Source of the DNA: Aspergillus flavus
Taxonomy: Eukaryota > Ascomycota > Eurotiomycetes > Eurotiales > Aspergillaceae
Assembly (NCBI RefSeq): GCF_009017415.1
Contig: NC_092410.1
Location: 1,488,001-1,552,000, forward strand
Length of the DNA: 64,000 bases
Direction: 5' to 3'
Shown here: in pieces, positions 47,708 to 59,305 of the stretch
How the letters are laid out: every line of letters starts with the position of its first letter
Position numbering within the stretch: the first letter of the stretch is position 1
The notes under the pieces: generated by a model
Database searches by the model: none
What the model was told of the DNA's origin: nothing
What the model saw: only the letters and a program-made list of their open reading frames with translations
Position numbers and translations under genes: made by a program

Positions 47708-47714
47708 GGCTAAA
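47708..47714 (+). promoter_or_regulatory. XlnR-type word GGCTAAA upstream of the GH6 gene
   Basis: Matches GGCTAR, bound by the (hemi)cellulase activator XlnR, about 165 bases before the cbhC start. Activity is inferred from position and target type. Confidence 0.5.
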
Positions 47715-49796
47715 GGCAGATGTCGCCGGGTCTTCAGTTCATACATCCCGTTTCATCCTTCTCATTTCAGATGGAGGTGTTGTCGCTTCAGTAGCCGAGG
47801 CGGATTCTCCCCGTACCGGAATGGGAGCGGAGTGGGTGATCGTCATCACATCGGTACTTCTCAAGGCTTAGTGCGATTGTTTATTGTTTGTACCTGGTAG
47901 GTCAGGAAACTTTCACATTCAATTGACCGGATATAGCGTCCTGGAACTATTGCGTAGACGCGTGTAAATAGGCTATGTGTTGCCCGGGACCAAAGCCGAC
48001 ACCACAGGCAGCATCTTATGCCGGGATAGTGCAAACAAGTGATCAATACCCTTATGATCCCAGAGACTTGTTAACAATATCTGGGAAAATTATTATATGG
48101 AAAAAGCCCTACAATGCAGACTTTAATAACTGAAGAAACCCCAAACATTTCTTGTTTCATGTACAGGGCTGTCAGCCGGGAAATGTGCATAATTTCTCCG
48201 TCTAACTAGAATGATCAACGACTGAGTATTTCCGGAACAAGGAATCCAGGAACACAACCACACATACCTAGGTACCGTCGTCACTGGCTTTAGGCTTTGC
48301 TGATCTCCATTTGAGATGCAGATGTTGAGACACACTCGGTCCGTGACTTGTGTATGTAGCTGGAAAGAGCTGTCCGTCAGATGGTGCCAAGATGCGGAGT
48401 AGTTTCTGCAAGAAATCATACAATTAAATGTAGACGGCTCCACGGGCCGAGTTGCCATGGGGAAGGACCGTCAATAATATACTGGGCTTAGATTTAGCTA
48501 CGAGCTTGCCACCGCCTGCCTGCGGGCAACTTACCTGCCTGCTTGCCTGAACCCTGAGTCACCTTCAGATCTAGAAGAGGTGCAGTCCAAAGCCTTTGGC
48601 TTGTATCGGAGCTTTTCGCCAAATAGCACTTCGGCTTACGGAGTAAGCTTCTGGATGCACCAAGAGGTCACGTTGCAGTCTATTTAAGCCTTATCGCGAG
48701 ATATTCAATTTGTAAAGTTTGCAGAAATATTTTACCTAACTAGTTAGTGCCAGGTCAAGGACCTGCCAAAGAGGTGCGCAGCAATATAATCACATGACCT
48801 TCAATTACTATCTAAATTAGTAAGCGGGCAAGCGGCCAATAATGTCCCGGATGAATTGAGAACCAATGAAAAGCCAGATACGTGAGCAAAGCATGGACCA
48901 ATCAGAGTCGAGAAGCTGAAAACCCGTCCGTATATTGCTAGCTCCGCTTCGCTCCGCTGCGCAATTAGTGTACGATTATGGAGCTTCGATAGATCAACTT
49001 GATACTAGTAGTATCTCCAAAATCATTTCATAACCTCAAATACCCGTTTTCGTAAGGGATAGGTTTATATCTCTATAGACTCAGTCCAGAGGGAGATGGT
49101 GTTCAGCGTTGTACAGAGACAGCCCAATACCCCTCAGTCCGCCTTGCGCTTCAAAACGCCTCACAATGCCCACCTTCCTGATCAGGCATCATTACAGTGC
49201 TCAAATTCTATCTTCAGCATCGTGCTGTCCAGATGGATTTCTCTGATAATCCACTATACGCAGACTATATGTTCGCATGGATCTGCGCGCTGCCGCTCGA
49301 GTTAGCCGCATCTCGCAACTAGAGGCGAACTATAAAAGGAATAAAGTTGGTTCCATTCTCGATAAGGTGGCTGAAGTGTTCAGTCGGAATCCAGACATGG
49401 AAAATGCCTTTTTCTAAACCATCGATTGGGGACTATTCTCTTTGCTTGCAATGGAAATCAATCGCTGTTGTCCGCGTGATGGAACAAAAAATGACTCCTA
49501 ATATAGCTCGATCACCGCTAGGCATTGATTATGATATCTGATTGTTTCCTTTCACTACAATGTGCTTTGGCTGTGTTTTAGACCCAGGGGCTGATACCTT
49601 TTGTCCTCGACTTCTTTGTGTCTTAGACATATAAGTAGGGTCTCATGGCCAGCAGAATATGAATGAAATCAAGACCTTATTCCCATCTCCTCGGACGATT
49701 TATCATAAAATAACAAAGAAATACTCCACTTGTGACATTCCCTACCTTCCAACTGTCAAAGAGTCCTCACAAACATCTCAAAATCCCAGTACGAAG

Positions 49797-50111
49797 ATGA
49801 CCACCGCTGCACCCAAAGTGAATAGCAGCCTCGGAGAGACAGGCCAGGATGCAGCTACTCAACTCTTCGAACTCCTACATTCCAAAAATCCACAAATGAC
49901 ACTAAAGTGGAACCCCGAGTCCCAAAGGTTTACACTGACTGGCTTTTCACACTTGAAGGAGAGTGAAATCAAGAGAATTATCGATCAGAAATCGTATCTT
50001 GGGTATGAACCAAAGCTTGCTGGACGGACAAGCGGTGGCGATGTCATCATTCGACTTGACCCAATCAAGAGGAACGATCCATCCATTCTTTGGAAGGAAA
50101 CTGAATACTAG
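49797..50111 (+). CDS. Hypothetical small protein, 104 residues
   Basis: An open frame from MTTAAPKVNSS to SILWKETEY; the same frame is open to a Met at 49659, which would add 46 residues. The core reads QDAATQLFELLHSKNPQMTLKWNPESQRFTLTG in family-like fashion (amphipathic helix, then strands), ending GGDVIIRLDPIKRND. No domain recognised. The shorter start was chosen because the upstream part looks like non-coding leader. Confidence 0.4.
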   Translation: MTTAAPKVNSSLGETGQDAATQLFELLHSKNPQMTLKWNPESQRFTLTGFSHLKESEIKRIIDQKSYLGYEPKLAGRTSGGDVIIRLDPIKRNDPSILWKETEY

Positions 50112-50990
50112 AGACTCCGTGGCGGGAATAAATATTGGGCAAGTAACCGTTTCAGAGCTGGGTATAGAGCACGACTTGGACTTGCTTGTAGCATAACAAT
50201 GCTTGTCTGTTTTTGGAATTCCTGTTTACATACTAAATGGGTATTTTTGAATTGTGGAGGATTTGATATTCCTCATGATTGTTATTCAGCTGAGCAAGTT
50301 GCGTTTCGTTGTGTCTAAGACATCGTATAGTGGTTTCTTGCTGTGCGGTCTAATGTAATGTAAAGACTAGTATCATGCAATTCTTGCCGTTGGTTTGTGG
50401 AAGAATCTTCTTCAAAGGTAGTATCGATACACTAGAAGCATCAACCAATGTCAAACTTCATTAGAGCCAATGATACAGCAAACCTTTCTATACCACGAGC
50501 ATTCAGCTGCCTGATTACTTTCGTCTACTCTCTAAAATCGCGTAGATCTTTTCCCGCCCCGTGAAATGGCAATTGGCAAAAAATGTTGTTATTTTCATAA
50601 CAAGTTCCTAGAATCTCAAGTGATTCATGACCATCAATTCCGTTACGGTGTAGAAGACGTGGCTTATTCCCGGCCTGAGAATTGATTTGGCGTCGAAAGC
50701 GTGCTTGATCTAATAAAAGATGATCACGCTATCTTTATAGCCGGATGGGGAATGGGCAGAGTGCGAACCTGATATTGGATAGGTAGTAGTACATACAAGA
50801 CATGAGTTGATTTACGAAGTAGGTAGACAGGTAGTCGATGATTCAATTGATTTAGATATCACTAATAGCAACAGAGCAACAGAGTTGAGCACACCTCAAT
50901 TATGGTGTCTGCTTCGAACAAACATGAACAAAAGAAATTATGGGAAAAGACTGTCAAAGCCTGTGTGAAACAACATGGAAGCGCAAGTAG
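50112..50990. other. Intergenic region between convergent genes
   Basis: Nothing recognised. Confidence 0.5.
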
Positions 50991-52419
50991 CTAAGAAATT
51001 GGAGGAGCACGGTTACATTCGGCAAGAAATCGGTGCAACCCGTCCGATCCTTCATATTCTGAAGCACTTTCAGGGAGCCCGGTGCTCGAGATCTCATTGA
51101 AGTATGCGCGGTCGCCGAGTTCGCTGATGTTGATACTTGAATATCCAGATGACGATGAGGATTGCTGCCACGGATTCTCGCCGAACAGGGTTACGTCCTC
51201 GAAACTGAGCTTCGACCCAGGGTTTCCTCGAAACTCAGGAGAAGCCTCTGTGTTGGTCTCTGAAGACATCATAGCCTGCCAATCAACTTCTTCGGGAGCT
51301 TGTGGCTCATAGGGCCCCTTCGAGAAGAGGTAATCCACTGTCTCTGGAGACGCGGGAACACTGGGAGCAAAGGGGAACAGGAGGGCAAGGTCAGCACCTG
51401 TACGAGCATCGAAGTCCTCGTCTTGCATGATCTTCCCTCGTTGAACTCCAACCTCGTCACAGAGTCGTTCGACAGTGACTGCGTCACAACCAGGGAATCT
51501 CACCCGGAGCGTCGACTTGTCGTGAAGTAAGATAGGAAGATCACCTAGGGTTGACAGGCGTTTGAGGTCGTTGAGTACAGCGGCCAAGTCCTTAAGAGCA
51601 CGCGCAAAGTCGGCAGAGAGGAAGTCCAAAAGACCGTCTGAGTTGATGGTATCAGAAGCGAAGGCTCCGGATGGATCAAACTTCTTCTGCAGACCAAAGG
51701 CAGTGATGGTAGGGGAGAGCTGGAAGTCAACAAATGATCCCGGTGCAGTCCGAGGGATTCCGGTCATCTTCCGCTCGGCCTGATCTTGAAGTGCGCTCAC
51801 GGCTTTGTACTTCTTGTTTCCGCTAACTTCGTCGATGCCATCAAACCGGACCTTCTGTCCAGACAGGAAGAATGCCCGGACACCCATGGACACATTTTGA
51901 ATGACCTGAGCGGGTGCAGCTGGGCCATGTGAGAAATACCGGGCACCCCCAATCCGGCCGGCTCCTATAGTATAGCCTCCCGCTGTACGGCCGAGAGTCC
52001 CGCCGGTCAAGTTTGGACGAAGAGTTGATGCAAAGGGTGCTTGAGTGGTAAGACGGCTGATGTTCGACGCAACACGGGATGTCTTATAGGCAGCGCGGTC
52101 ACCCTGCAGCCCAGTCCGGAGATAAGAAACGAAGGCTCTCGCACGAGTGGAGTAGTGACGGCGACGGGCCTGGCGAATTGCTGCAGCGCGGTTGATCGGC
52201 TGATTCGGGGTTATACGTGCAAAGGCTGGCTGAAATCGAAGGCTTCCATGTTGGACTTGTTCTGGGAACTTTGTCCTTATGGTTTTGCAGGCCTTCTCGT
52301 AGGCAAACCTGGGGCGGCGTTAGAACGGAGATATAGTCCGGATAAAGTGGATAAGTGATTACTCACCTAGCTGCTCTCCAAAACTTTGGGAGCAGCAGGT
52401 GCCCGCTGGAAGGCGGCAT
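50991..52419 (-). CDS. Predicted mitochondrial protein of unknown function, 456 residues
   Basis: Two exons: complement of 52367-52419 and 50991-52308. The reading frame starts MPPSSGHLLLPKFWRAARFAY and passes through an Arg/Ala/Ser-rich, acid-poor region (INRAAAIRQARRRHYSTRARAF), a strong presequence-type N-terminus with a likely processing site near RHYSTRA. A Gly-rich stretch (GRTAGGYTIGAGRIGGARYFSHGP) follows. The central part is folded-looking (SVSMGVRAF-like helix, FVDFQLSPTITAFG, DFLSADFARALKDLAAVLNDL, LRVRFPGCDAVTVERLCDEV). The C-terminal 130 residues are acidic and Ser-rich, probably disordered. I do not recognise the family; location is inferred. Confidence 0.72.
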
Positions 52420-52991
52420 CCTGACGTTTATGAGGAGAGATGGTCTAAGATAGACGCAAAGATGGAGAAACCATCTACGAAATGGATAATATGGGATCCA
52501 AGGAGATGGAGGAGGATGACGGTGGGTGCCTGATGATAACGGCATACGGTGGCGGTGCAGCACATGATCGCCACTGCGTCATTCGAGTCATCCCGGTGCC
52601 ACGTGACCATCCGGTTCCTCCCGCCATTCCACTTTAGTGCAAGTATAAGACTACGGATTATAGGTATCTATATTGATTGGATGGCGGATCAGGTTCCCCT
52701 GTTACTTCTGGACAAGGATTGTCTATGCAGTGTATTAAATACACAAAATATGATTGACTATCAGATACATCAACAATTGGTCGTCTTTTCCCAGTTGTGC
52801 AGGCCCCAAACTTGACAATCATATTTGATTTATTTTCTAATTGTTAAATGTGAGTATGAGATGTTCTGAGAATGTCGGACTACTATGGTGCGTACGTTGA
52901 ACTTATCAATGGACCCCTTTGTATATACAATTCAAATCCAGGGATATCTATATTTTAATGCCATCTGACCGTAATATCGCAAGATCATAAT
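52420..52991. other. Intergenic region
   Basis: Promoter of the preceding minus-strand gene and 3' flank of the next; nothing else recognised. Confidence 0.45.
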
Positions 52992-54027
52992 CTACTCATC
53001 ATCACCGAAGAAAACCTTAATAGGAAGCCAGCTATCACCACAGACCTTGCGGCGATCCTTTAAGTTATCAAGCTGGTTAACCTCCTCATCAGTCAGGTTC
53101 CACCCATCAAGCTCAAAGTTAGTATCGATACGCTCCTTGCTAACAGACTTAGGAATAACACTCCACCCCTTCTGAATACCCCACTGCAACAGACACTGCT
53201 GGGGCGTCTTGCCCTTCTTCTCCGCGAGCTGCAGCAGCGTAGGGTCCTTGTACAGGGGCGAGTTCGTGGAACCAAGACAAGAGTACCCAGTGGAGTGAAT
53301 ACCCTTGGAGGTATTGTAGGCAACCAACTTCGGCGAGGGGTTGTTAGGGTGCAGCTCGATCTGGTTGACGGCGGGGACGATCTTGGTGCTAGGGTCATTA
53401 AGGAGCTTCTCAAGGTTCTTGATACCGAAGTTCGAGACACCGATGTTGCGGACCTTGCCGGTGGCGGGCAGCTTCTGCATCTCTTGCCATGTCTTGATGA
53501 AGTCCCAGTCAGGGAGATGCTTGGACTTGTCGTTGGGGTCGGTGCTGCTGGGCCAGTGCACGAGGTAAAGGTCCACGTAGGACACGCCTAGGTCCTTCAG
53601 GGAGGACTCAATGCCCTCGGACACGCGGTGATGCCAGGTGTTGTCTAGCTTGGTGGTGATCCAGATCTCTTCGCGGGGCACGCCGGAGTCCTTGATGCCT
53701 TGGCCAACTTCGGCTTCGTTGCCGTAAGCGAGAGCGCTGGTTGGGTTAGTTTGACTGTTTCTACTCCTGGTGGGCGTGGGTTGACGGGTATGGAACGTAC
53801 GTATCGATGTGGCGGTAGCCCTTCAGGAGAGCATTTTTAACAGCTTCGCGGACCTCGTTGGGCTTGGATTGCCAGGTTCCCAGACCAATGGCGGGAATCT
53901 TGTCCCCTGTGTTCAGGGTGTAAGTCTTCCTATAATTTAGGACTCGTGTTAACTGATGTTTCTTTTTTCTGTACCTGAGGGTCCAGGGGCACGCGGGCAC
54001 TCACTTGGTGTGCTGAAGGCTGGCCAT
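52992..54027 (-). CDS. Aldo/keto reductase (NADPH-dependent alcohol/glycerol dehydrogenase-like)
   Basis: Three exons: complement of 54005-54027, 53801-53929 and 52992-53736, giving 298 residues. The AKR catalytic tetrad is visible: Asp in YRHIDTALAYG, Tyr in the same segment, Lys in [11 protein letters not shown] and His in YLVHWPSS. The AKR signatures GYRHIDTA and [18 protein letters not shown] are present, and the NADPH-binding [10 protein letters not shown] block is near the C-terminus. [19 protein letters not shown] at the start is typical of the Gcy1/Ypr1-like group (AKR3C) acting on glycerol, glyceraldehyde and other small carbonyls. Substrate is not certain. The first exon codes for only MASLQHTK. 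Confidence 0.9.
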
Positions 54028-54896
54028 TTTGTGCAATTGAGGAGAAAAAGAGATATTTTATTCCAGTATAGTAAAATAAAGAGTCAGAACAATGAATTCA
54101 GAAAAAGAGCAAGAGGAAAAGGTTATAAACGAGGGGTAAACAAGACAATTTATAAGCTACCAGAAGACACCGAATGTTAGGGCAGGTCCATCCAGCGGGA
54201 TGATGTCAATTGCCCCTCTATGGTGGGGAAATCCTTAGTCCTATAGTGCAATTTAATCCCGCCTTTAGCCCTGACCGATTCTATCCGATCGGTGACTTCA
54301 AATTGTCCAGTGAGCGCCATTAATGACAAAGCTTGATTGAGTATAGGCCAATGATTGTTTTCCACATCTTCTCAATGTCTCCAGCATACTCACTAGCAAC
54401 GCTCCACCGGTGGTCTGAGAGTTGTTCCTGATCTATTCTTGGACTCTTTGCTGCTTCAACTGCCTTTATAGGCAACGTGTTCTTTCAGCGGAACCAATCA
54501 TTCGATTATGGATTCGTGATCCTAGAGTAGTATGGCATCAGGGGCCTGGCTGTATCACGTCTTTGTCGGATAGATACCATATTTAAAGCCCACTATGGTG
54601 AAAGACTCTAACCATAACTAGCAGCTTTTTCCTTTCCGCGATGCCTGTGAGCGACATCTTTGTTCGTTCTTGGAGGGTTCAAGTTTTTATTTGAGAATCT
54701 AATAGGTTCGTATTTCTTCATTATTCTACTTCCCCTCCTTGTACAACTGAACCCTTTCAGGGATGCCTATTGCGTTTATCAATATAACAAACGTCTTTCA
54801 TTTCATTCGCAGTGAGTCCGGGCTATGTGGATCGCTATCTCTTGGACATGAGTATATTAACGGGGAAAATGAGGAGCCTCATCCCTCACCTCGACC
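54028..54896. other. Intergenic region
   Basis: Nothing recognised beyond the aldo/keto reductase promoter. Confidence 0.45.
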
Positions 54897-55700
54897 TCAA
54901 TATGGCGGGGAATTGTCGATAGCGGCCACTGCATCCTGTAGGTTCAGTTCCTGCGGGCTTCCATATTTGATCAATACTTTCAAAGCATCGTAGTCTTGCA
55001 GCTCGAGTGCCTTATTCACCATCTCCTGTGACAGTTTGATATCCACTTTGTGCTCGAGGAAGGTCTGCAGGACTGCTCTATGTGCGTATTAAAGGTACTC
55101 ATGACAAGCTTGTTTGTCACTTCAATCTCGAAGTTGCTTTCCAGCATCAGGTCAAGAATAGCAATATAACCCGATCTTTTATCAAGACTCATGGTTAACA
55201 TCATTGCATTCAAGAACTCCTGGCACTTTTTGGCATCTTTTACCCGAGCAAACATGGATTCTAATTCTGGTGACTCTAAATAATGTCGATCTGCGACATT
55301 AATGAACATCTCAGGAAACGCTTCGACATGGGGAGCAAGGTTCCAGAGGAGTTTTAGCATGTCGGTAGTGCTCTGTGTATTCTCCGATGCCTCGATCTGC
55401 ATTTCCTTAGATAACAGCGCCATTAACCGTCAGAAGATGTTTCATTACTGCCAAGCTTCCCCTGGCGGCTGCTTGAAATAAAACAGATGGAGTAGCTTCC
55501 GTGATTGAACATCTGTCGAGAACTAGTCTCAGTGTCGAGGCTTCCTGTCCCGGCCACTGTTAGGGCTTGCGTCTCATTGAATTCGAAAGGACAGAATCGA
55601 GCTTCAAGTGTCTGTATAGTCTCGTAACTATCGATGCAGCAAAAGCTTTGTCATTTCATCACCAAATCGGCCTCTGTGTGTAAGTCATTTTATGCGAGCC
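54897..55700 (-). pseudogene. Decayed ankyrin-like or degenerate-helical-repeat protein fragment
   Basis: Successive minus-strand frames read like one protein. They are, in order, ETIQTLEARFCPFEFNETQA (about 55620), TLRLVLDRCSITEATPSVLF then AARGSLAVMKHLL (about 55500), a longer frame 55423 to about 55090 with ILDLMLESNFEIEVTNKLVM, and AVLQTFLEHKVDIKLSQEMV followed by ALKVLIKYGSPQEL, ending at 54897. LLL/FLE-type helices followed by EIEVT and DIKLSQEMV segments recall the degenerate ankyrin-like repeats of fungal NLR-type and large ankyrin proteins. At least two frame changes separate the pieces and no start-to-stop gene can be assembled. No function is claimed. Confidence 0.55.
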
Positions 55701-56110
55701 CATCATCCGAGACTCCTGGACTTCGGTGAGTTATTCGCTAATTTGATTGCGTTCGCAGCATGGCTCGGGACAACCCATTGGCCAAATGCCCAGCATGTAG
55801 GGTCCAATGTTGCGAAGCGAGATGGGAAGGATGACCCTCATAATCCATTCGAGCCCTTCAATAAGTCTGTGCTGGATAGGGAGGGCTTTAAATCGACAGG
55901 TATCCCATACATCAGGACCTAAGTCGAAGAACTTTCTCCCATCTTCAATCAGTCACTCCCTCGAGACAGTATGGGCAGCTCTACTATTTATTATATAGAG
56001 AGAATGAACATTGGATCTATCGTTTACAACATGCAAATAGTACGTATATACGCTAGTGTCCATTTCAATATTCTAAAATATTTCCCAGAACTCGAGGTAA
56101 ACCCATACCT

Positions 56111-56146
<36 letters not shown>

Positions 56147-56495
56147 TGGAAAAGAGCACCATGATGAGTAAAAGTCGATAAGTCATTACAGATGGCGGGG
56201 TATGTAGATTGAATGGTTATCAGACTACGGTATTAATCTGGCCTTGGTGCGGAATGATTCTCTGAATTCTAAAAAATGAATTGCTTCTCACAGGCTATAG
56301 ATACAGGCTGGGTAGCACAGGTGCTATGCCCGAGAAGAGCAAAACAAATATCAAAAGCGTTCCTCAACGAGGGATGATAGAAGAAGTAGAATGATAAGAA
56401 GAGAAGCAGTGCAGGCGATCCAAAACCGACCTGGTGGGAAATTGCCGAACCCTACAGTCACCATTAACCTCCCATGGGACCGTTGCCTCCGCTAC
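55701..56495. other. Intergenic region with a long T run
   Basis: Contains the 33-base poly(T) tract listed below; no gene found. Confidence 0.55.
56113..56145. repeat. Poly(T) tract of 33 bases
   Basis: An uninterrupted run of T. It could be a slippage-prone homopolymer or the tail of a minus-strand retroposed sequence; the flanks show neither. Confidence 0.9.
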
Positions 56496-58064
56496 TTAGT
56501 TCTTGTTGACATTTTCCATATGGTCCATAACGGCGCACTTCCACTCATCTGTGCCGTAAAAGATGCTGTACGCATCCTTGGGAGACTCGCCCGTGGACAG
56601 CTGCTGACCATACTGCCAGATGAGATCGGCCGCGGTGCCCGAGCTCAGGGAGGTCTTTTGCCACTTCAGCTCGTCGGTGCAGTGATTGCCCTTCATGCCA
56701 TACTCCTCGAACAAGCATGGCTTACCGGCAGCCTTGCAGGCCTTGGCGTGGTTCTCAACCCATCCATTGCCCCAGGCGTTGTCCTTGATACCCCCTACAG
56801 TAGTGTGTTAGACATTGTATATCTGCCAATATGCCATGGACGATCACTCACAGTCAGTGGTGTAAAGGTGGAGAGTTCCGAAGTCAATGTCCGGGATAGC
56901 CAGGTTCTTCTCAAAGTCGTTTCCTTCGCTGGTGCCGTACGGGTACGACTGATCAGAGCCGATGGTCAAGCCCATGCCCTCTGAACAAACAGTTAGTCAC
57001 GTCTAATTCATTGTATTACAGAGCAATACACGTACCATCACCCAAGGCGACCATGTGGTTGGGATCCAGAGACTTGATGTAGGCACTGATCTTGGTGGCC
57101 CAGCCGTGGATAACATCAGTGCTGCATCCAGAGCAGCGAGGCTCGTTACCCAGCTCCCAAGCAAAGATCGCCGGGGAGTCCCTGTACCGAGAGACAACGG
57201 CCTTGATATAGGCCTGGTACACGCTCTGGATCTTCTCGTTGGTGAACCACTCAGTCTTGCTGCCGCCGTAGGCCTTGACATAGGCGTTGTATCCGCCATA
57301 GTCGTCCCAGCTGTTCACGAAAGGAATGATGAGCTTGACGCCGTGCTTCTCAGCGGCAGCAACCACATAGTCAAGACGCTGGAGACCGTCTTTGCCGGTG
57401 TTGATGGTGGAAGTGCTCTTCTCCTTGTCGTGGAGCTGGAAGTAGACCGTTCCGGGGCTGGGAGCGGTGTTAACATCGTTGAAGCCCCAGACACGAAGGA
57501 TCTTCAATCCGGCCTGCTCCAGATGATCGAACACGGAGTCAATGTCCGCATCGTTCATTTGGAAGGGGAGCCAGTAGGCATTTGTGCCGGCGAAGTACTT
57601 GGTCTCGCCGTCAATCGAGAACTGCAATCCATCCGCCTTGGCGAAGGACCCGCTGCCCGTGGGACGAGGGCTTGGCGAGGCCGACGACGAAGACGGCAGG
57701 GGAGTGGATTTCGACGCTGATGAAACTGAGATCGACTTGTTGATGCCCGTGGTGGCAGATGCAGTAATGGACACTGAAGGAGCGTCAGTGGGCGTGGGAG
57801 TGCTCGACACGGTGGGAGTCGTGGACTCGGCGCCTTGAGTATGGGTTAGATCTCGTTTATTCTTGGCACAGGCACGGGCAAGTCAGTTTTCCTCTCACCA
57901 GGTACACATTGGCTAAACCACTCGTTCAGCTCCTGACATTTCCATCCCGAGGCACACTCGGATGAGCCGGAGAAGGACTTGCCTCCACACTGAGCCCAAG
58001 GACCAGCCTGGGCAGACGCAGCTCCCACCACAGACAGGAGTGCGATAGACGACAAGGAACGCAT
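56496..58064 (-). CDS. manF: Secreted GH5 endo-beta-1,4-mannanase with N-terminal CBM1
   Basis: Four exons: complement of 57899-58064, 57036-57833, 56852-56980 and 56496-56794, giving 463 residues. A signal peptide ([20 protein letters not shown]) precedes a CBM1 cellulose-binding module ([21 protein letters not shown]...CVPG), then a Ser/Thr/Pro linker, then the GH5 (subfamily 7) catalytic domain beginning [22 protein letters not shown]. The acid/base Glu is in [12 protein letters not shown] and the nucleophile Glu in PCLFEEYG. This domain order is that of ManF in other aspergilli. A TATAAA box is at 58170-58175 on the minus strand. The gene is divergent from the GH134 gene at 59306. Confidence 0.93.
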
Positions 58065-58169
58065 TGCGAGAAAAGAGCGAAAAGAAGGAAAAGAAGGAAC
58101 GAAAAGATTTAAGGAAAGTGATTGTTTGGTCGAGCAGAAGACCAGGGACTTGAGGCCATCGCGAGCTGC

Positions 58170-58175
58170 TTTATA
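58170..58175 (-). promoter_or_regulatory. TATA box of manF
   Basis: TATAAA on the minus strand about 105 bases before the ATG. Confidence 0.55.
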
Positions 58176-58629
58176 GTTTGCGAGGCCGACGCTGCGTCTT
58201 CAAGCCGAGACTATCCACGAGTCCTTGAAACCTTTAGAATTAACGAAACGTTGTCATCCTATCTCAAGTCCATCGGAGTTAGTACCAATTGACGCATTTG
58301 GTGTTCTTTTTCGTTCAGTGGAATCCACATGGCAGAGCAAATTCCAAGGGAACGGGTGCCGAAGCGGAGCCTTCGTCCTTGTCCATTTAGGCAAGGATTG
58401 TCTTAGTTTGATACTCCCAGAGGGTCTCTTAATTTATTTAATTTTCTGGTCCCTGCGTCTCACGTGCTAAACTAGCTAGTCGCTAGTTTTTCAAGCCGAA
58501 AGTATGTTTGGAGTGGGATATCGAAATAAGCAGACACCAGGAAGAGACACATGTTAACCCTATACCAGCCTAATGAACCTTGACCACAAGGTTAATCCGA
58601 GTCAAATCAAGTATCCTACGGCTACATCG

Positions 58630-58635
58630 TTAGCC
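58630..58635 (-). promoter_or_regulatory. XlnR-type word GGCTAA in the mannanase intergenic region
   Basis: GGCTAA on the minus strand, about 565 bases from the GH5 start and 670 from the GH134 start; a six-base match is weak evidence alone. Confidence 0.3.
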
Positions 58636-59194
58636 ACACTCCTTTACAAAATATTTCTAGGAAAAAGGAAAAGAAAGTAACAAATGCAAAGACAAAAACG
58701 GCACGGTATCGAGCACAACCTCATGCCACAACCCAGCAAACGTCGGCTCAACTTCCCGAGAAAGCCGAGGCGATGATTGGTACAGCGCCATTGGAATGAT
58801 ACGGAATGGTCCCAGCATTCATTATCCTGAAACACCTGCCATGTTCTTTTCCCGCCCAGAAGACCGTTTCTTTTCGAGAAAGGAACTCAACGAAACCTAT
58901 ACAACTATTGGAGCCAGGAAAGACGTACAGCCCGCACGACAAGGACTTGTCTCACAAATCGCAGCCACCCCCTCACTTTGAACAACCACGAAATGAAGGC
59001 AGTCCTACACAATACGCCACTGACTCAACCGAACCACACTTGAGGCATGGAAACGTCGAATAGTCGTTCTAGAATAAAGTATCATGAGGCTACCCTCTAA
59101 AAACCCCCCATTAGAAGGGCCCTAGAAGACGAAAGACTTGCCAGATCCGGCAACGCACCTTTTAGAGTCATTATATAGCCAATTTTGACGTGAA

Positions 59195-59200
59195 TATAAA
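59195..59200 (+). promoter_or_regulatory. TATA box of the GH134 gene
   Basis: TATAAA about 105 bases before the ATG at 59306. Confidence 0.5.
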
Positions 59201-59305
59201 ATCGTACAGCGTACCTTCATCTTCAGAAATACTTCTTCCACACCAAACAAGTCCTGGAGACATAGTCATTCTTTTACAGCACTTTCCTTTTTATAACTAT
59301 CCAAG

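Larger units (their letters stand above)
47545..49796. other. Intergenic region, cbhC promoter and unassigned DNA
   Basis: No gene found. It contains TGCC/CTGC tetranucleotide clusters near 48510-48550 and a GC-rich word TCCGCTTCGCTCCGCTGCG near 48942-48960 in otherwise A/T-rich DNA. Confidence 0.5.
58065..59305. other. Shared divergent promoter of the two mannanase genes
   Basis: 1.24 kb with no supported gene between the divergently transcribed GH5 and GH134 genes. It holds a TATA box for each gene and an XlnR-type word at 58630-58635. Confidence 0.6.
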
